NCBI RefSeq assembly: GCF_039969785.1
Contig: NZ_JBDVNC010000034.1
Location: 62,001-126,000, forward strand
From: Shimia sp039969785
GTDB taxonomy: Bacteria > Pseudomonadota > Alphaproteobacteria > Rhodobacterales > Rhodobacteraceae
Length of the DNA stretch: 64,000 bases
Direction: 5' to 3'
Positions within the stretch are counted from its first letter, which is position 1; each line of letters starts with the position of its first letter. Shown here piece by piece: positions 24,466 to 34,048 of this stretch. The notes under the pieces were generated by a model. It ran no database searches and was not told the DNA's origin. It saw nothing but the letters and a program-made list of their open reading frames with translations. The position numbers and the translations under genes are program-made.

Positions 24466-26464
24466 GGCCAGTATAAAACCCAAACCCCGGCGGACAGCGT
24501 CTGTCCGAATTCGGCTGCTGTCTATTGCGTTGTTGCCGACGCTGGTGGTGATGCCGTTGTTCTTTATGCTGACGGCCGTGAACTGGTCATCGCGGTTTGA
24601 CAATCTCTTGATTGCCAAGGTGAACGGCGAACTGACCATCGCGCAACAATTCCTGTCGCGCCTTTTGGAAAACAGCGATCTTCAGGTGCGCGCCGTGGCT
24701 GACTCGGCGACTTTTGTGACCCGTGTTGCTGAAAATGATCCGGTTGCCATTCAGGCTATGCTGGACACCCGCAGGCAAGAGCTGGGGTTTGATTTCTTAT
24801 ACTACATGCGACACGGGCAGAGCTCTGTTTCCTCTCCGGCGTCTTACGCACCAAATGAAGCCACCAAGTGGCCGGTTGTGCAGCAGGCTATGGCGGGGGC
24901 CGGCTCGACCCAGATTGATATCTTTGAACGCGCCGACCTGATCGCCATTTCCGACGCGCTGGCAGATCAGGCGCGCATCCGCCTTGTCCCCACCCAGGCC
25001 GCCGTGCCGACGGATCGCACCGAAGAAACGCGCGGCATGATGGTGCACACCGCCACTCCGGTCTCGACGAACGGCGAAATGGGGGTACTGGTGGGCGGCG
25101 TTCTGCTGAACCGCAACCTTGAATTCATCGATACGATCAACGATCTGGTCTATCCCACGGCCAGCCTGACCGAAGGCAGTCAGGGCACGGCGACTCTGTT
25201 CCTCGAAGACGTGCGGATTTCGACCAATGTGCGCTTGTTTCAAAACGAACGCGCGCTGGGTACCCGCGTGTCTGCCGCGGTGCATCAGACGGTTCTGGAA
25301 CAGGGCGAGGTTTGGCTGGATCGCGCATTTGTGGTCAATGACTGGTACATTTCGGCCTACGAACCCATTGTCGACAGCTTTGGAGACCGGGTGGGCATGC
25401 TGTATGTGGGTTTTCTGGATCAGCCGTTTCGCGATGCCAAAAGCTCGACAATTCTGACTTTTGCGATTGCCTTTGCGGTGATTGTTCTGATCTCGGTACC
25501 GATTTTCCTGCGCTGGGCCCGCCAGATTTTCAACCCGCTGGAACGTATGTTGCGCACCATCGTCAAGGTTGAAGAGGGCGATCTTGGCGCTCGTACAGGT
25601 GTCTATTATTCAGGTGATGAAATCGGGCGCGTCGCCGCGCAGATGGATGAGCTTCTGGATCAAATTCAAGAGCGTGACCGTGAACTGAACCGGCGCGTTG
25701 CCGAACGCACGCGCGACCTGAAAGAGGTGAACCAGCGGCTTGAGGCGACGTCCAAGCAACTGGTAGTCTCAGAAAAACTGGCCGCCGTGGGCGAAATCGC
25801 CGCCGGGATTGCCCACGAGGTTAACAATCCCATTCAGGTCATTCAGGGAAATCTGGACGTCATTCGGGCGGAACTGGGTGTAGAAGCTGATCGCGTGCGC
25901 ACAGAACTACGCCTGATCGACGAACAGGTGCATTCGATATTCCTGATCGTGAATAAGCTTTTGCAATTCACACGCCCGGACGAATATGCCGACAGCATGG
26001 AACATCACCGCCCCGCCGACGTGATGACCGACACAATTCCGCTGGTGCAACACCTGCTGAACACCGCTCAGATAGACCTGACACTTGACCTGACCAGCGA
26101 TGAGGCCATTGCGATCAACCGCACAGAGTTGCAACAAATCCTGATCAACCTCATCGTGAACGCCATCCATGCGATGCCGGATGGTGGTGCTCTCGATCTG
26201 TCTGTGCGCGCGCAGTTTCAGGACAATATCCCCGGCGTCGTGATCTGCGTTAAGGACTCTGGTACAGGCATGTCCCCTGACATTCTGGCGCGCATTTTTG
26301 ACCCGTTTTATACAACAAAACAGGGCGAAGGCACTGGTTTGGGGTTGTCGATCACGCGCAAACTAGTTGAGCTATATTCCGGTACCATCCTTGCAGACAG
26401 CACACCGGGACAAGGCACGCGCTTTGTGATCTGGTTTCCTCAGGATCAAGGCGCCGACGTTTGA
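24458..26464 (+). CDS. Sensor histidine kinase with periplasmic Cache-like domain
   Basis: A 668-residue membrane kinase paired with the preceding regulator. The first span is about residues 25-47 (LLSIALLPTLVVMPLFFML), followed by a 300-residue periplasmic sensor, a second span near 330-355 (ILTFAIAFAVIVLISVPIFL), HAMP, a coiled segment, the H-box IAAGIAHEVNNP with His453, N-box NLIVNAIHAMPDGG and G-boxes DSGTGMS and GTGLGLS. The periplasmic part resembles single/double Cache sensors of small organic acids. In this context a ligand such as formate or a related acid is a guess. The ATG at 24458 lies within the end of the regulator gene. Confidence 0.9.
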   Translation: MAEASIKPKPRRTASVRIRLLSIALLPTLVVMPLFFMLTAVNWSSRFDNLLIAKVNGELTIAQQFLSRLLENSDLQVRAVADSATFVTRVAENDPVAIQAMLDTRRQELGFDFLYYMRHGQSSVSSPASYAPNEATKWPVVQQAMAGAGSTQIDIFERADLIAISDALADQARIRLVPTQAAVPTDRTEETRGMMVHTATPVSTNGEMGVLVGGVLLNRNLEFIDTINDLVYPTASLTEGSQGTATLFLEDVRISTNVRLFQNERALGTRVSAAVHQTVLEQGEVWLDRAFVVNDWYISAYEPIVDSFGDRVGMLYVGFLDQPFRDAKSSTILTFAIAFAVIVLISVPIFLRWARQIFNPLERMLRTIVKVEEGDLGARTGVYYSGDEIGRVAAQMDELLDQIQERDRELNRRVAERTRDLKEVNQRLEATSKQLVVSEKLAAVGEIAAGIAHEVNNPIQVIQGNLDVIRAELGVEADRVRTELRLIDEQVHSIFLIVNKLLQFTRPDEYADSMEHHRPADVMTDTIPLVQHLLNTAQIDLTLDLTSDEAIAINRTELQQILINLIVNAIHAMPDGGALDLSVRAQFQDNIPGVVICVKDSGTGMSPDILARIFDPFYTTKQGEGTGLGLSITRKLVELYSGTILADSTPGQGTRFVIWFPQDQGADV

Positions 26465-26556
26465 TTGACTTCAGATGACCTAAAGCTGGCAGCACACACG
26501 CTTGACATCAATACGCTTACGTATGGGGGCTCGGCAGGCTTATCACCCAACGTGAC

Positions 26557-28206
26557 TCAGTGCCGTGTGCGACGGTCCCAAACGATCCAGTCGTCAAGTC
26601 GGGACATGTGATGCACGCCCTCTGCATCCGTCATTATCAGATGCGGCGGCGTTTCAATGACCTCTTCGTCAAACTGATCCGGCGTCAGAGTCATACGCCG
26701 ATATTCCATGCCCTGACCGTAGTAATCCCGGCTGGATTGCACACAACGGATCAATTGACCCTGCCATTCAAACACCCGTCCAGCATTGCGCCCGGTGCCA
26801 TGTTCCGACGTGATCTCGCGCCCTTCGGCATTCACCGGATGCGCCTGCCAGTTACCATCAATCGGATCATCCGTATGGAAGACAGCCAGATAGCGGTGCG
26901 ACCCTCCTGATTGCGGCGATTGCAGCGATGTGATCAGCCACCACCGCCCGGCATGTTCGAATATCACGCTGTCGGCGGCGTTCACGTCTTCCATTATGCT
27001 GCGATGCTTGCGCCAGCCGGACGGAAAGCTGGTGCATTCATATAAATCTACACACCCATTCACGCAGGTTTCCGGCAACATCCACAGCCGCCCGTCATGT
27101 CGGAACAAAAAGGGGAACGATGCGTGCACGCCGGGGTCCAGTACGGGCACCGCCTTGCGATCACCATCCAACGGCATCGCCACAATGGTGCCGCGCATGC
27201 TCAGATAGTGAAAATCTTCCAGAAACAGCCATCGCGCGCCGTTTTCTTCCCATAAAAACGGGTCGGCATAATAATGGCCAAGCGGGCAGGGGATCACCTC
27301 TTGCTCAGATTGCCCCACGCGTGACAGACGAACCTCAAAATATTCACCCAGCCACCGGCTTGGAAACCAGCGTTTGCCAAGCCATTTATCGGCGCGGATC
27401 AGAAATTGATCCACTTCTTTCCAGATCGCATAATAAGCCCGCGCAAACGGATCGGCCCATTCGGGGAAATCCGCGCGTAGCTTGTTACGGGTTGAAATGA
27501 ACTTCGTCGGCCGACCGGCCGAGATGTCAATATCAAGCTCGGGTAGCTTGATTTGCCCTGTACTGCTCAATGGTTGCACCAACGCGTTCAGCACGGATTG
27601 GTCATTGCGATGACCTTCAAACGTATCGCCGGGGGGACGAATGATGTCTTCGTCTTCTGAAAGCCGGGCCCATTCCTCTATGATGTCGCGCAGCTCTGGC
27701 CGGGATGTGTCCACACCCACCAGCCCCGATGCCAGCTCTCTCGATCCCCAGATCCAGCGCGGCATGTTCAGCTTTTCCAACATACGGATGTCACAGCGCC
27801 CCAACAGGCTGGTTTGACCGCGCAACATGTAAAACCCATGTGTCCGCACCCAGTCAACCATCGGCGTCATATTGTCTTTGGGCAGGTTCGCGCTGTCCAT
27901 CCAGAACACTAGCCCATCGTTATTTTGTACTACGTCCCACACTACCTGGGCCTTCCAGGCATAGGCGCCAAAGGACGGGACATAATGGGCGGGCAATTCG
28001 CTCAGGTCTAACGTTCTGAACTCGACCCAGTCGAAACGTTTCTCCAGCCGCGCGCGCTGTTGGCTGGTCATGCCAAGGTCATAAGCGATCCACCGCGCGC
28101 CCTGGTTCCAGCCATGGCGCTTAACCGCCTGAAACAGCTGATGCAGATTGCGTGCAAACACGGCATCTGCCCCTGTGACAAAAATCACGTCATTCGGCCT
28201 TTGCAT
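26557..28206 (-). CDS. Glycosyltransferase with GINT1-like beta-propeller domain
   Basis: A 549-residue two-part protein. Residues 1-210 resemble DUF1647-type glycosyltransferases (VIFVTGADAVFARNLHQL, then FVFWMDSANLP-like GLVFWMDSAN and NDQSVLN). Residues 300-549 match the N-terminal domain pattern of plant glucosamine inositolphosphorylceramide transferase GINT1: YYADPFLWEENG, FLEDFHY, GTIVAMPL, HASFPFLFRHDGRLWMLPET, DLYECTSFPSGW and a final GHxxGRNAGR-like segment. No membrane span is seen. It stands alone on the minus strand at the edge of the inositol/sphingoid gene cluster, with which its second domain agrees. Exact sugar and acceptor are unknown. Confidence 0.8.
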   Translation of the reverse strand: MQRPNDVIFVTGADAVFARNLHQLFQAVKRHGWNQGARWIAYDLGMTSQQRARLEKRFDWVEFRTLDLSELPAHYVPSFGAYAWKAQVVWDVVQNNDGLVFWMDSANLPKDNMTPMVDWVRTHGFYMLRGQTSLLGRCDIRMLEKLNMPRWIWGSRELASGLVGVDTSRPELRDIIEEWARLSEDEDIIRPPGDTFEGHRNDQSVLNALVQPLSSTGQIKLPELDIDISAGRPTKFISTRNKLRADFPEWADPFARAYYAIWKEVDQFLIRADKWLGKRWFPSRWLGEYFEVRLSRVGQSEQEVIPCPLGHYYADPFLWEENGARWLFLEDFHYLSMRGTIVAMPLDGDRKAVPVLDPGVHASFPFLFRHDGRLWMLPETCVNGCVDLYECTSFPSGWRKHRSIMEDVNAADSVIFEHAGRWWLITSLQSPQSGGSHRYLAVFHTDDPIDGNWQAHPVNAEGREITSEHGTGRNAGRVFEWQGQLIRCVQSSRDYYGQGMEYRRMTLTPDQFDEEVIETPPHLIMTDAEGVHHMSRLDDWIVWDRRTRH

Positions 28207-28315
28207 CGCGCGGCACCCGGGTTAATTGCTCGTCAGCGCTTTTATACGGCGTGGGCCGAGATTGACCAGTTGCCAATCCGGCACTTGGCGACATTTGAAC
28301 AGTCTTGGGGGCAAA

Positions 28316-29269
28316 GTGTTGATCTTTCTTGCGGCATTGCTGATCGCGCTGGTGGTGGCGCTTTGGCTGCATCACCTGTTTGAGGGCGAACGCCTGTTGT
28401 CGGATCTGCTGCGAGAACGCCGTCTGTCTCGTCTGTCGCTGGCCGAACTGGATCAGCGCTGGCAAGACGCGGACAAGTCCGACATCGTTGTGTCGCTGAC
28501 CACAATCCCCAGCCGCATTGCGTTGATTGACACAGTACTCAAAGGGTATCTGGATCAGTCCCGCCCCCCGAAAAAAATCTTGCTGAACGTGCCTGACTTT
28601 TCGCTGCGCGAAGAGGTGGCTTATGACGTGCCTGCCCATCTGGAACAGCTTGACGCGGTTGAGATTGTTCGAGGTAAGGATTGGGGACCTGCGACCAAAC
28701 TGATCCCTGCGCTTTTGGCGTCGGAGCCGGATCAGCTGATTGTTGTGGGCGATGACGACCGAATTTATCCGCATGATTTCTTGGCAACCTTTGAAACGAC
28801 GGCGTCAGAGCATCCCGACGACGCTTTGACCATGGCTGGCTGGGTGGTTCCATCTGATCTGATGGACCGCCCGACAACGCTGCGCTCGAACCTGTTGCAG
28901 GAACCCCCGGCACCTTTACGCGGACACCGGCTCAAGAGCACACGCGAAGTTGATGTGTTGCTGGGCGTGTTTGGCTATGCTGTCCGCCCGCGGTTTTATG
29001 ACCTGCAGGAACTGACCGATATTGACGACACACCACGCGCGGCGTTTCTGGCAGATGATGTGCGCAGCAGCGCCCTGTGTCAGGTCGCGCGCTTCGTGAT
29101 CCCGTGCCGGGGGCTCAGCTTTTTGCCCAAGGCCGACACCGCCCATTACAAGCTGACGGCGCTGGCCAACCTCAACCGCGGCGATGGCTCTTTGGAAGAT
29201 CGCAACAACACCAAGGCCATTCGCCATTATGCAAACCGCTGGCGCGTTGGCGGTTCGGCAAACAGGTGA
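28316..29269 (+). CDS. Membrane-anchored glycosyltransferase (GT-A type)
   Basis: A 317-residue protein with one N-terminal span (VLIFLAALLIALVVALW). The catalytic domain shows IVVSLTTIPSRI (nucleotide-sugar strand), GPATKLIPAL and the metal-binding GDDDRIYP near residue 145. The frame is open upstream to a TTG at 28226, but GTG at 28316 follows CTTGGGGGCAAA and begins just before the span, so I prefer it. It heads a plus-strand trio with the ABC exporter and the Frag1-like protein, and is divergent from the GINT1-like gene across a 109-bp promoter gap. Confidence 0.8.
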   Translation: MLIFLAALLIALVVALWLHHLFEGERLLSDLLRERRLSRLSLAELDQRWQDADKSDIVVSLTTIPSRIALIDTVLKGYLDQSRPPKKILLNVPDFSLREEVAYDVPAHLEQLDAVEIVRGKDWGPATKLIPALLASEPDQLIVVGDDDRIYPHDFLATFETTASEHPDDALTMAGWVVPSDLMDRPTTLRSNLLQEPPAPLRGHRLKSTREVDVLLGVFGYAVRPRFYDLQELTDIDDTPRAAFLADDVRSSALCQVARFVIPCRGLSFLPKADTAHYKLTALANLNRGDGSLEDRNNTKAIRHYANRWRVGGSANR

Positions 29270-29311
29270 CTGGCGCATGGATTCCAAAACAGATAGTTTC
29301 GCCGCAACAGG

Positions 29312-31036
29312 ATGTCTGAGGCCGACGTGAGCATAGAATTCAGGGAAATTCCCCCGCCAGAAGAAGCGGGCCTTAAGGCGCTGACACGTCGCAGATTAAC
29401 TGTTTTGCGGTTCCTCACGGTGACTTCAGGCGTGGTGCGCGATCCAATTGTGATCGTTACGCTGGTGGCCAGCCTGTCGCGCACAGGTATGATTTTTGGG
29501 ATCAATGAAACTGCCAAGGCGGCAGGGCAGGGGTTTGGCTGGTCGATCTGGCTATTGATCGTGTCCGCAATAGCGTTGGTAATTTCAAGCTATTACAAAC
29601 GGTTGCGGGCTTTTTATCTGATCACCTCGAACATGGCCAAGCTGCGCGAACGCATGGCGCGCCGCCTTTTGCGGGCCAACGTGGATTTCTTGCTTTCCAG
29701 CAAACATGGGCAGGTTTATGCGTCCATGACGCATGAAGTGGCGGCCCTGTCCGGCGCGGTCCTCAATGTGATTGAAGCACTGGAAGCCTTTGTCGTTCTG
29801 GCTATCGCTGTGCCCTATCTGTTTTATGTCAGCTGGACGGCGGGGGTCGCTGCCGTAGTGACTGTGATCATCGGCATGCTGGGCTATATTCTCCTCGATC
29901 TTCCCGCACGCCGCCACAATCTGATCGCCTCCGAGCTTTTTGCGACCTATTGCGACCGGGTTGGTGACATGCTGTCGGGCTGGCGCGAATTGCGCCAACG
30001 CGGCACACGGCGTCAGGCGTTAGAACGCGAAACGCTTGATGTGATCGAGCAGAACATGGACCACCGGCTCAAGTCGGAAAAGCTTTACACCGGCAGCGCG
30101 GTTGTTGGGCAAACCGCTGTGATCCTGTTGTTGTGTTTCGTGGTGATCGCGATCCCGGTGCTGCAGGGCGGCGACACTACGACGATGTTTCAGGTTCTGA
30201 CGATCGTGTTCCTGACCAACGGGCCGATCGAGTTGATGTTCAACATGATGCCGCGCCTGTCGCGGGCTGAAAACGCCTATTACAAGCTGCAACAGACCGA
30301 ACAATCCTTGAGCACCGCACAATCGCGGTCGTTGATGGCCGACCATCCCGCGAATGAGAGCTTTGAAAGCATCGAATTAAAGGGCGTTGAAGCCCAAGTG
30401 CGCGAGCTGGAAAAACCAGACGCAGAAGTGTTTCATCTGGGTCCAATTGATCTGTCATTCCGGCCCGGCGAAACCGTGTTCATATGTGGTGGGAATGGAT
30501 CTGGCAAAACCACGTTGCTGTCCTTGATCACGGGTTTACGTCACCCTGAAAAAGGTGAAATTCTGCTTGATGGCGATCCGCTGAACGAAGAAAGCACGTC
30601 CGGGTATCGAGAACTGTTTACCGGGGTATTCAGTGGTTTCCACCTGTTCGAGCGCGCCTATGGCATGAATGATGAAGAGCTTGCCGAATTGGAACGCCGT
30701 ATCGCACAATTGGGCCTGTCTGAACGTGTGCAAATGCGCGAGGATCGGTTTTCATCTACGTCGTTGTCTGCAGGCCAAAGCCGCCGTCTTGCGTTGGCTG
30801 TTGCGCTGGCCGAGCAACGCCGGATAATTGTTCTGGATGAATTCGCCGCTGATCAGGACCCTGCGAACAGGGCGTTTTTCTATGATGTCCTTGTGCCAGA
30901 ACTCTCTGCCTCGGGCGGTCTGGTGCTGGCTGTAACCCATGATGACCACCAGTTCCATAAATGCGATCGCCTGATCAAAATGGACTCTGGTCGCGTGATT
31001 TCGGATACGCGTCAAAATGGGCGGTCAGACGCGTGA
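29312..31036 (+). CDS. ABC exporter, fused permease and ATPase (cyclic-peptide exporter-like)
   Basis: A 574-residue half-transporter of the SyrD/PvdE/YojI type. About six membrane segments occupy residues 30-320. The ATPase follows with Walker A GGNGSGKTT, signature LSAGQSRRLALAVALA, Walker B IIVLDEFAADQDP and switch His in VTHDDHQF. Such exporters move peptides or lipid-linked compounds across the inner membrane. Here, between a glycosyltransferase and a Frag1-like protein in a lipid cluster, it may flip a glycolipid or its precursor. Start chosen at ATG 29312. Confidence 0.85.
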   Translation: MSEADVSIEFREIPPPEEAGLKALTRRRLTVLRFLTVTSGVVRDPIVIVTLVASLSRTGMIFGINETAKAAGQGFGWSIWLLIVSAIALVISSYYKRLRAFYLITSNMAKLRERMARRLLRANVDFLLSSKHGQVYASMTHEVAALSGAVLNVIEALEAFVVLAIAVPYLFYVSWTAGVAAVVTVIIGMLGYILLDLPARRHNLIASELFATYCDRVGDMLSGWRELRQRGTRRQALERETLDVIEQNMDHRLKSEKLYTGSAVVGQTAVILLLCFVVIAIPVLQGGDTTTMFQVLTIVFLTNGPIELMFNMMPRLSRAENAYYKLQQTEQSLSTAQSRSLMADHPANESFESIELKGVEAQVRELEKPDAEVFHLGPIDLSFRPGETVFICGGNGSGKTTLLSLITGLRHPEKGEILLDGDPLNEESTSGYRELFTGVFSGFHLFERAYGMNDEELAELERRIAQLGLSERVQMREDRFSSTSLSAGQSRRLALAVALAEQRRIIVLDEFAADQDPANRAFFYDVLVPELSASGGLVLAVTHDDHQFHKCDRLIKMDSGRVISDTRQNGRSDA

Positions 31037-31788
31037 ATTCCGCGCCTGTCCCCTCTCGTTCGGCATCTGTCGCATTGTCGGTGTCCGTCGTGTGCACGCT
31101 CATTGTCGTGTCAGTTGTGAACTACCTGATCTACACCGCGCGCTGGGACTTTGCCTTGCTGCATCCGGCTTATGTGGCAAGCCAACCTCCCACAATCAGT
31201 CGCGCGATTTCGGACCCGATTGTCGGCGACCCATTTGCTGTATGGATGTTGATTTGTGCGCCAATTCTGTGGATCGGCGTCTTGTTAATGATAATGACGA
31301 TGTGGCGCGGCCTGCGGCAAAATCACGGTTCAGGCGATGGCTTGAAAATGGTCAAAAACCTGTCGATACTGGTCATTTTTCTTCAGGCTTTGGCCTCTTC
31401 AGGCATGATTATCCTCAGCCAATATCGCTTTCCTGACCATGACGAAATGCACATGTTTGGCAGCTACCTGTTCTTCTTTTCACAGGCGTTTGTTGTTTTC
31501 TCAGGGGAATTGTTGTCGCGGGCATATGATCGTTTGCCCCCGAACTCACGTCTTATGCTTCCTGCTTTTTGCAAGCTACGCCGGATTGCCATACTCGGCC
31601 CCATCATTCTGTCCGCCGTGTATCTGGGGTTGTTTATCGGCAAGGATTTTGTCAGCGGTCCAATACGCTACGTGGTATTGCAAGCCTATGTTTCCATAGA
31701 GCTTTTGCTAATTTCGTCTTTTCTTTTTTATATTCTGGGATGGACGCCAGATTGCGTGCTGGCCGTCCGGCGCTATTTGCGCGCCTGA
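31033..31788 (+). CDS. Frag1/DRAM/Sfk1-like membrane protein
   Basis: A 251-residue integral membrane protein with six hydrophobic segments. After the first span it has PPTISRAISDPIVGDPFAVWM, which resembles the luminal P-x-ISD motif of the Frag1/DRAM/Sfk1/Cwh43 family, and later HDEMHMFGSYLFFFSQAFVVFS, like the family His-containing helix. The GTG start at 31033 overlaps the exporter stop (GTGA). Its last 16 bp overlap the convergent CDP-alcohol phosphotransferase gene. In yeast, Cwh43 puts ceramide on GPI anchors; that parallel is suggestive only. Confidence 0.65.
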   Translation: MNSAPVPSRSASVALSVSVVCTLIVVSVVNYLIYTARWDFALLHPAYVASQPPTISRAISDPIVGDPFAVWMLICAPILWIGVLLMIMTMWRGLRQNHGSGDGLKMVKNLSILVIFLQALASSGMIILSQYRFPDHDEMHMFGSYLFFFSQAFVVFSGELLSRAYDRLPPNSRLMLPAFCKLRRIAILGPIILSAVYLGLFIGKDFVSGPIRYVVLQAYVSIELLLISSFLFYILGWTPDCVLAVRRYLRA

Positions 31789-32381
31789 TCCGTTTCGCGC
31801 AACAGCATTGTCGCCCGGCGCGCACGTTGCAGCGCGGTCACATGAGACAAGATCGCGAAACCAGCCAGCCCAGCGGTGATGACCCAGTGGCCCAACACAC
31901 TTGCGATGATCAGCATGGCGCACAGATAGATGACACGCTCCAGTCGTTCAAAGAAATCGGGCCAGTCTTCGTTGCTGATCGGGATTTCAATGGCGGTTCG
32001 GGCCTTGGCATAGGACGTGATCACGCTGCCTGAAAAACAAGCCAGCGCAAGCGGCCACTGATCATGCACATGCGCGACGGTCGCCAGAACGGCCAGCTCC
32101 TGATACCGGTCAACCATGGCGTCAAAATACCCGCCTGCCATCGACCTCATGTCGCGTCGCCGTGCAACCGCACCGTCCAGCGCGTCAAAGGCAAATGCCA
32201 CCGCCAGAGAGATCCCATAGATCAGCGGCGAACCGTGCAGCAGATACGCCCCTGAGGCCAGAAGGATCAGGACCAGGCCTGCAAATGTCACCTGATTGGG
32301 CGTCAATCCTGCTCGCACAAGCGGCGTCGACATCGCCTCCCAGATTGGATCGATTTTCGATTTCAGCAGCCCATCAATCAT
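31773..32381 (-). CDS. CDP-alcohol phosphotransferase (first of two)
   Basis: A 202-residue membrane enzyme with the complete CDP-alcohol phosphotransferase motif: Asp66-x2-Asp69-Gly70-x2-Ala73-Arg74-x8-Gly83-x3-Asp87-x3-Asp91. About five spans are visible. The family joins a CDP-activated lipid or polyol to an alcohol; members include PI and PI-phosphate synthase. With inositol-phosphate synthase and a nucleotidyltransferase nearby, an inositol-lipid headgroup transferase is likely. It follows the FGGY kinase gene after 15 bp. Confidence 0.88.
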   Translation of the reverse strand: MIDGLLKSKIDPIWEAMSTPLVRAGLTPNQVTFAGLVLILLASGAYLLHGSPLIYGISLAVAFAFDALDGAVARRRDMRSMAGGYFDAMVDRYQELAVLATVAHVHDQWPLALACFSGSVITSYAKARTAIEIPISNEDWPDFFERLERVIYLCAMLIIASVLGHWVITAGLAGFAILSHVTALQRARRATMLLRETDQARK

Positions 32382-32396
32382 GCCGCTTCCTCCCTC

Positions 32397-33944
32397 TTAA
32401 CGTTGGTAGCTTCGGATGATGTCCCGACGAATGCGGTCCAATCGTGCGGCCCTTGCTTGCATCACCTCTACCCGCCTTTGGTCCGGGGTGTACCGGGCCG
32501 TGTCGCGGCCTTTAAGCCGGGCGGCAGCTTCGGTGGCTGTTGCGGCCCAGCCCATCGCTGGCGCGGCCAGCGTGGCGGCGCCCAAAACGCCTGCATGCCG
32601 CGCCGCACAGACACGAATATCGCGGCTCAGCGTGTCGGCCAAAAGCTGTGCAAAACCCGGATTGGCCGCGGCACCACCCACCAGGGCCACCGGTCCGTCC
32701 GGTTGCACGCCCCTCTCCGACGATACCTTGTCAAACGCCCATTTCAGGTTCAGGGCGACGCCTTCCACCACCGCACGGCGCAACGTGCTCGTGTCGTGGT
32801 CAAGCGCCAGCCCATGAAATGTTCCCCTAAGGTCATGATCGTCGACCGGCACGCGTTCGCCAGTCAGCCAGGGCAGAAAGAACGGATCTTCCAGCCGCAC
32901 ACGGCCGATGTCGTCAAATCCTTGTCCGTCACCAATCACCTGCATGGCCCATTGCATGGCTGAACCGGCATTTTCCTGTGACGCGATCAGCAACGGGCGG
33001 TAATCCAGACAAGACGTGATCGTCGCATAGGCATGCGGAATGCTGACCCGGCGTCCCTTAAAGAACCCGGCGATCCACGCGCTGGTGGCAACGCTGATAT
33101 GAAGCGCCCCGTCCTCGACCTCGCCTGTGCCCAGTGTCGCGGCAGTCACATCTGCCCCGCCGCCCAGAACCTGTACATCTGTCGACAGGCCCAATGCGTT
33201 TGCGGCGTCTTCAGTCAGGCCGCCAACCTTCTGATCGCCAGCCACTATCGGCGGCATACGATCAATCGGAATTCCCGCCAGCCTGGACAGCGTTTCAGAC
33301 CATCCTTCACGACCACGCCGTGTGTTCATCACCCAGGAAAGGTTCGCGGATTCCGGGCAGGTGGTGAACTTGCCGGTCGCGCGATGCACCAGCCAATCCC
33401 GCACATCCAGAAACCATCGGGTCCGGTCAAACACATCCGGTTCGTTTTCCTTGACCCACAGAATTTTTGCAGTTGGGTCCATGCCATTTTGTGCCGGCGC
33501 TCCATTGGCCAGAGCCAGCCACAAAAGCCCTTTGTCGACCCTATATCCGCGCACGCTTGGAAACCCGCCCACCAACCGGTTGCCCACTTCGGCGGCGCGT
33601 TTGTCCATCCAGGTCAGACAGGGGCGCAGCGGCTTTCCGTCTTTGTCAGCACAGACAACGCCGCACACTTGTCCACAGAATACAATGGCACCTGCGCGCG
33701 TGCGCAAATCCGGCATGTCTTTGTGCAATGCCGCCAGCGCGCGTTCTAACGCGGCCCACCAATCGTTCGGGTCCTGTTCGGCACGGCCACCGGGCGACAA
33801 AGACAATGGGTAGGTTTCCGTCACCCGTGCCAAAAGCGTCAGCTGATCGTCAACCACACCGACTTTTACGCCAGAGGTGCCGAAATCCGCCGCTATGACC
33901 AGATCGCCTTTTGCCAATGCCCGTTCTCCAGTGTTTTTATGCAT
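32397..33944 (-). CDS. FGGY-family carbohydrate/polyol kinase
   Basis: A 515-residue cytoplasmic kinase of the FGGY family. The phosphate-binding loop ADFGTSGVKVGVVD is at the N-terminus, GGRAEQDPNDWW follows, and the second ATP-binding region VGGAAANPGFAQLLAD lies near 420. Substrates of the family include xylulose, ribulose, glycerol and erythritol. The position directly before the CDP-alcohol phosphotransferase suggests it phosphorylates a polyol or sugar used as a lipid headgroup. The ATG at 33944 follows AGGACGGGCCG. Confidence 0.86.
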   Translation of the reverse strand: MHKNTGERALAKGDLVIAADFGTSGVKVGVVDDQLTLLARVTETYPLSLSPGGRAEQDPNDWWAALERALAALHKDMPDLRTRAGAIVFCGQVCGVVCADKDGKPLRPCLTWMDKRAAEVGNRLVGGFPSVRGYRVDKGLLWLALANGAPAQNGMDPTAKILWVKENEPDVFDRTRWFLDVRDWLVHRATGKFTTCPESANLSWVMNTRRGREGWSETLSRLAGIPIDRMPPIVAGDQKVGGLTEDAANALGLSTDVQVLGGGADVTAATLGTGEVEDGALHISVATSAWIAGFFKGRRVSIPHAYATITSCLDYRPLLIASQENAGSAMQWAMQVIGDGQGFDDIGRVRLEDPFFLPWLTGERVPVDDHDLRGTFHGLALDHDTSTLRRAVVEGVALNLKWAFDKVSSERGVQPDGPVALVGGAAANPGFAQLLADTLSRDIRVCAARHAGVLGAATLAAPAMGWAATATEAAARLKGRDTARYTPDQRRVEVMQARAARLDRIRRDIIRSYQR

Positions 33945-34048
33945 CGGCCCGTCCTGAACCGTCGAAATCGGTCTGGCATGGTTGAACCTGTCTTGGCAAC
34001 CGCGCATATCCGCTTGCGTTGAACCTTCTCGCTGTCAAGGATATCCGC

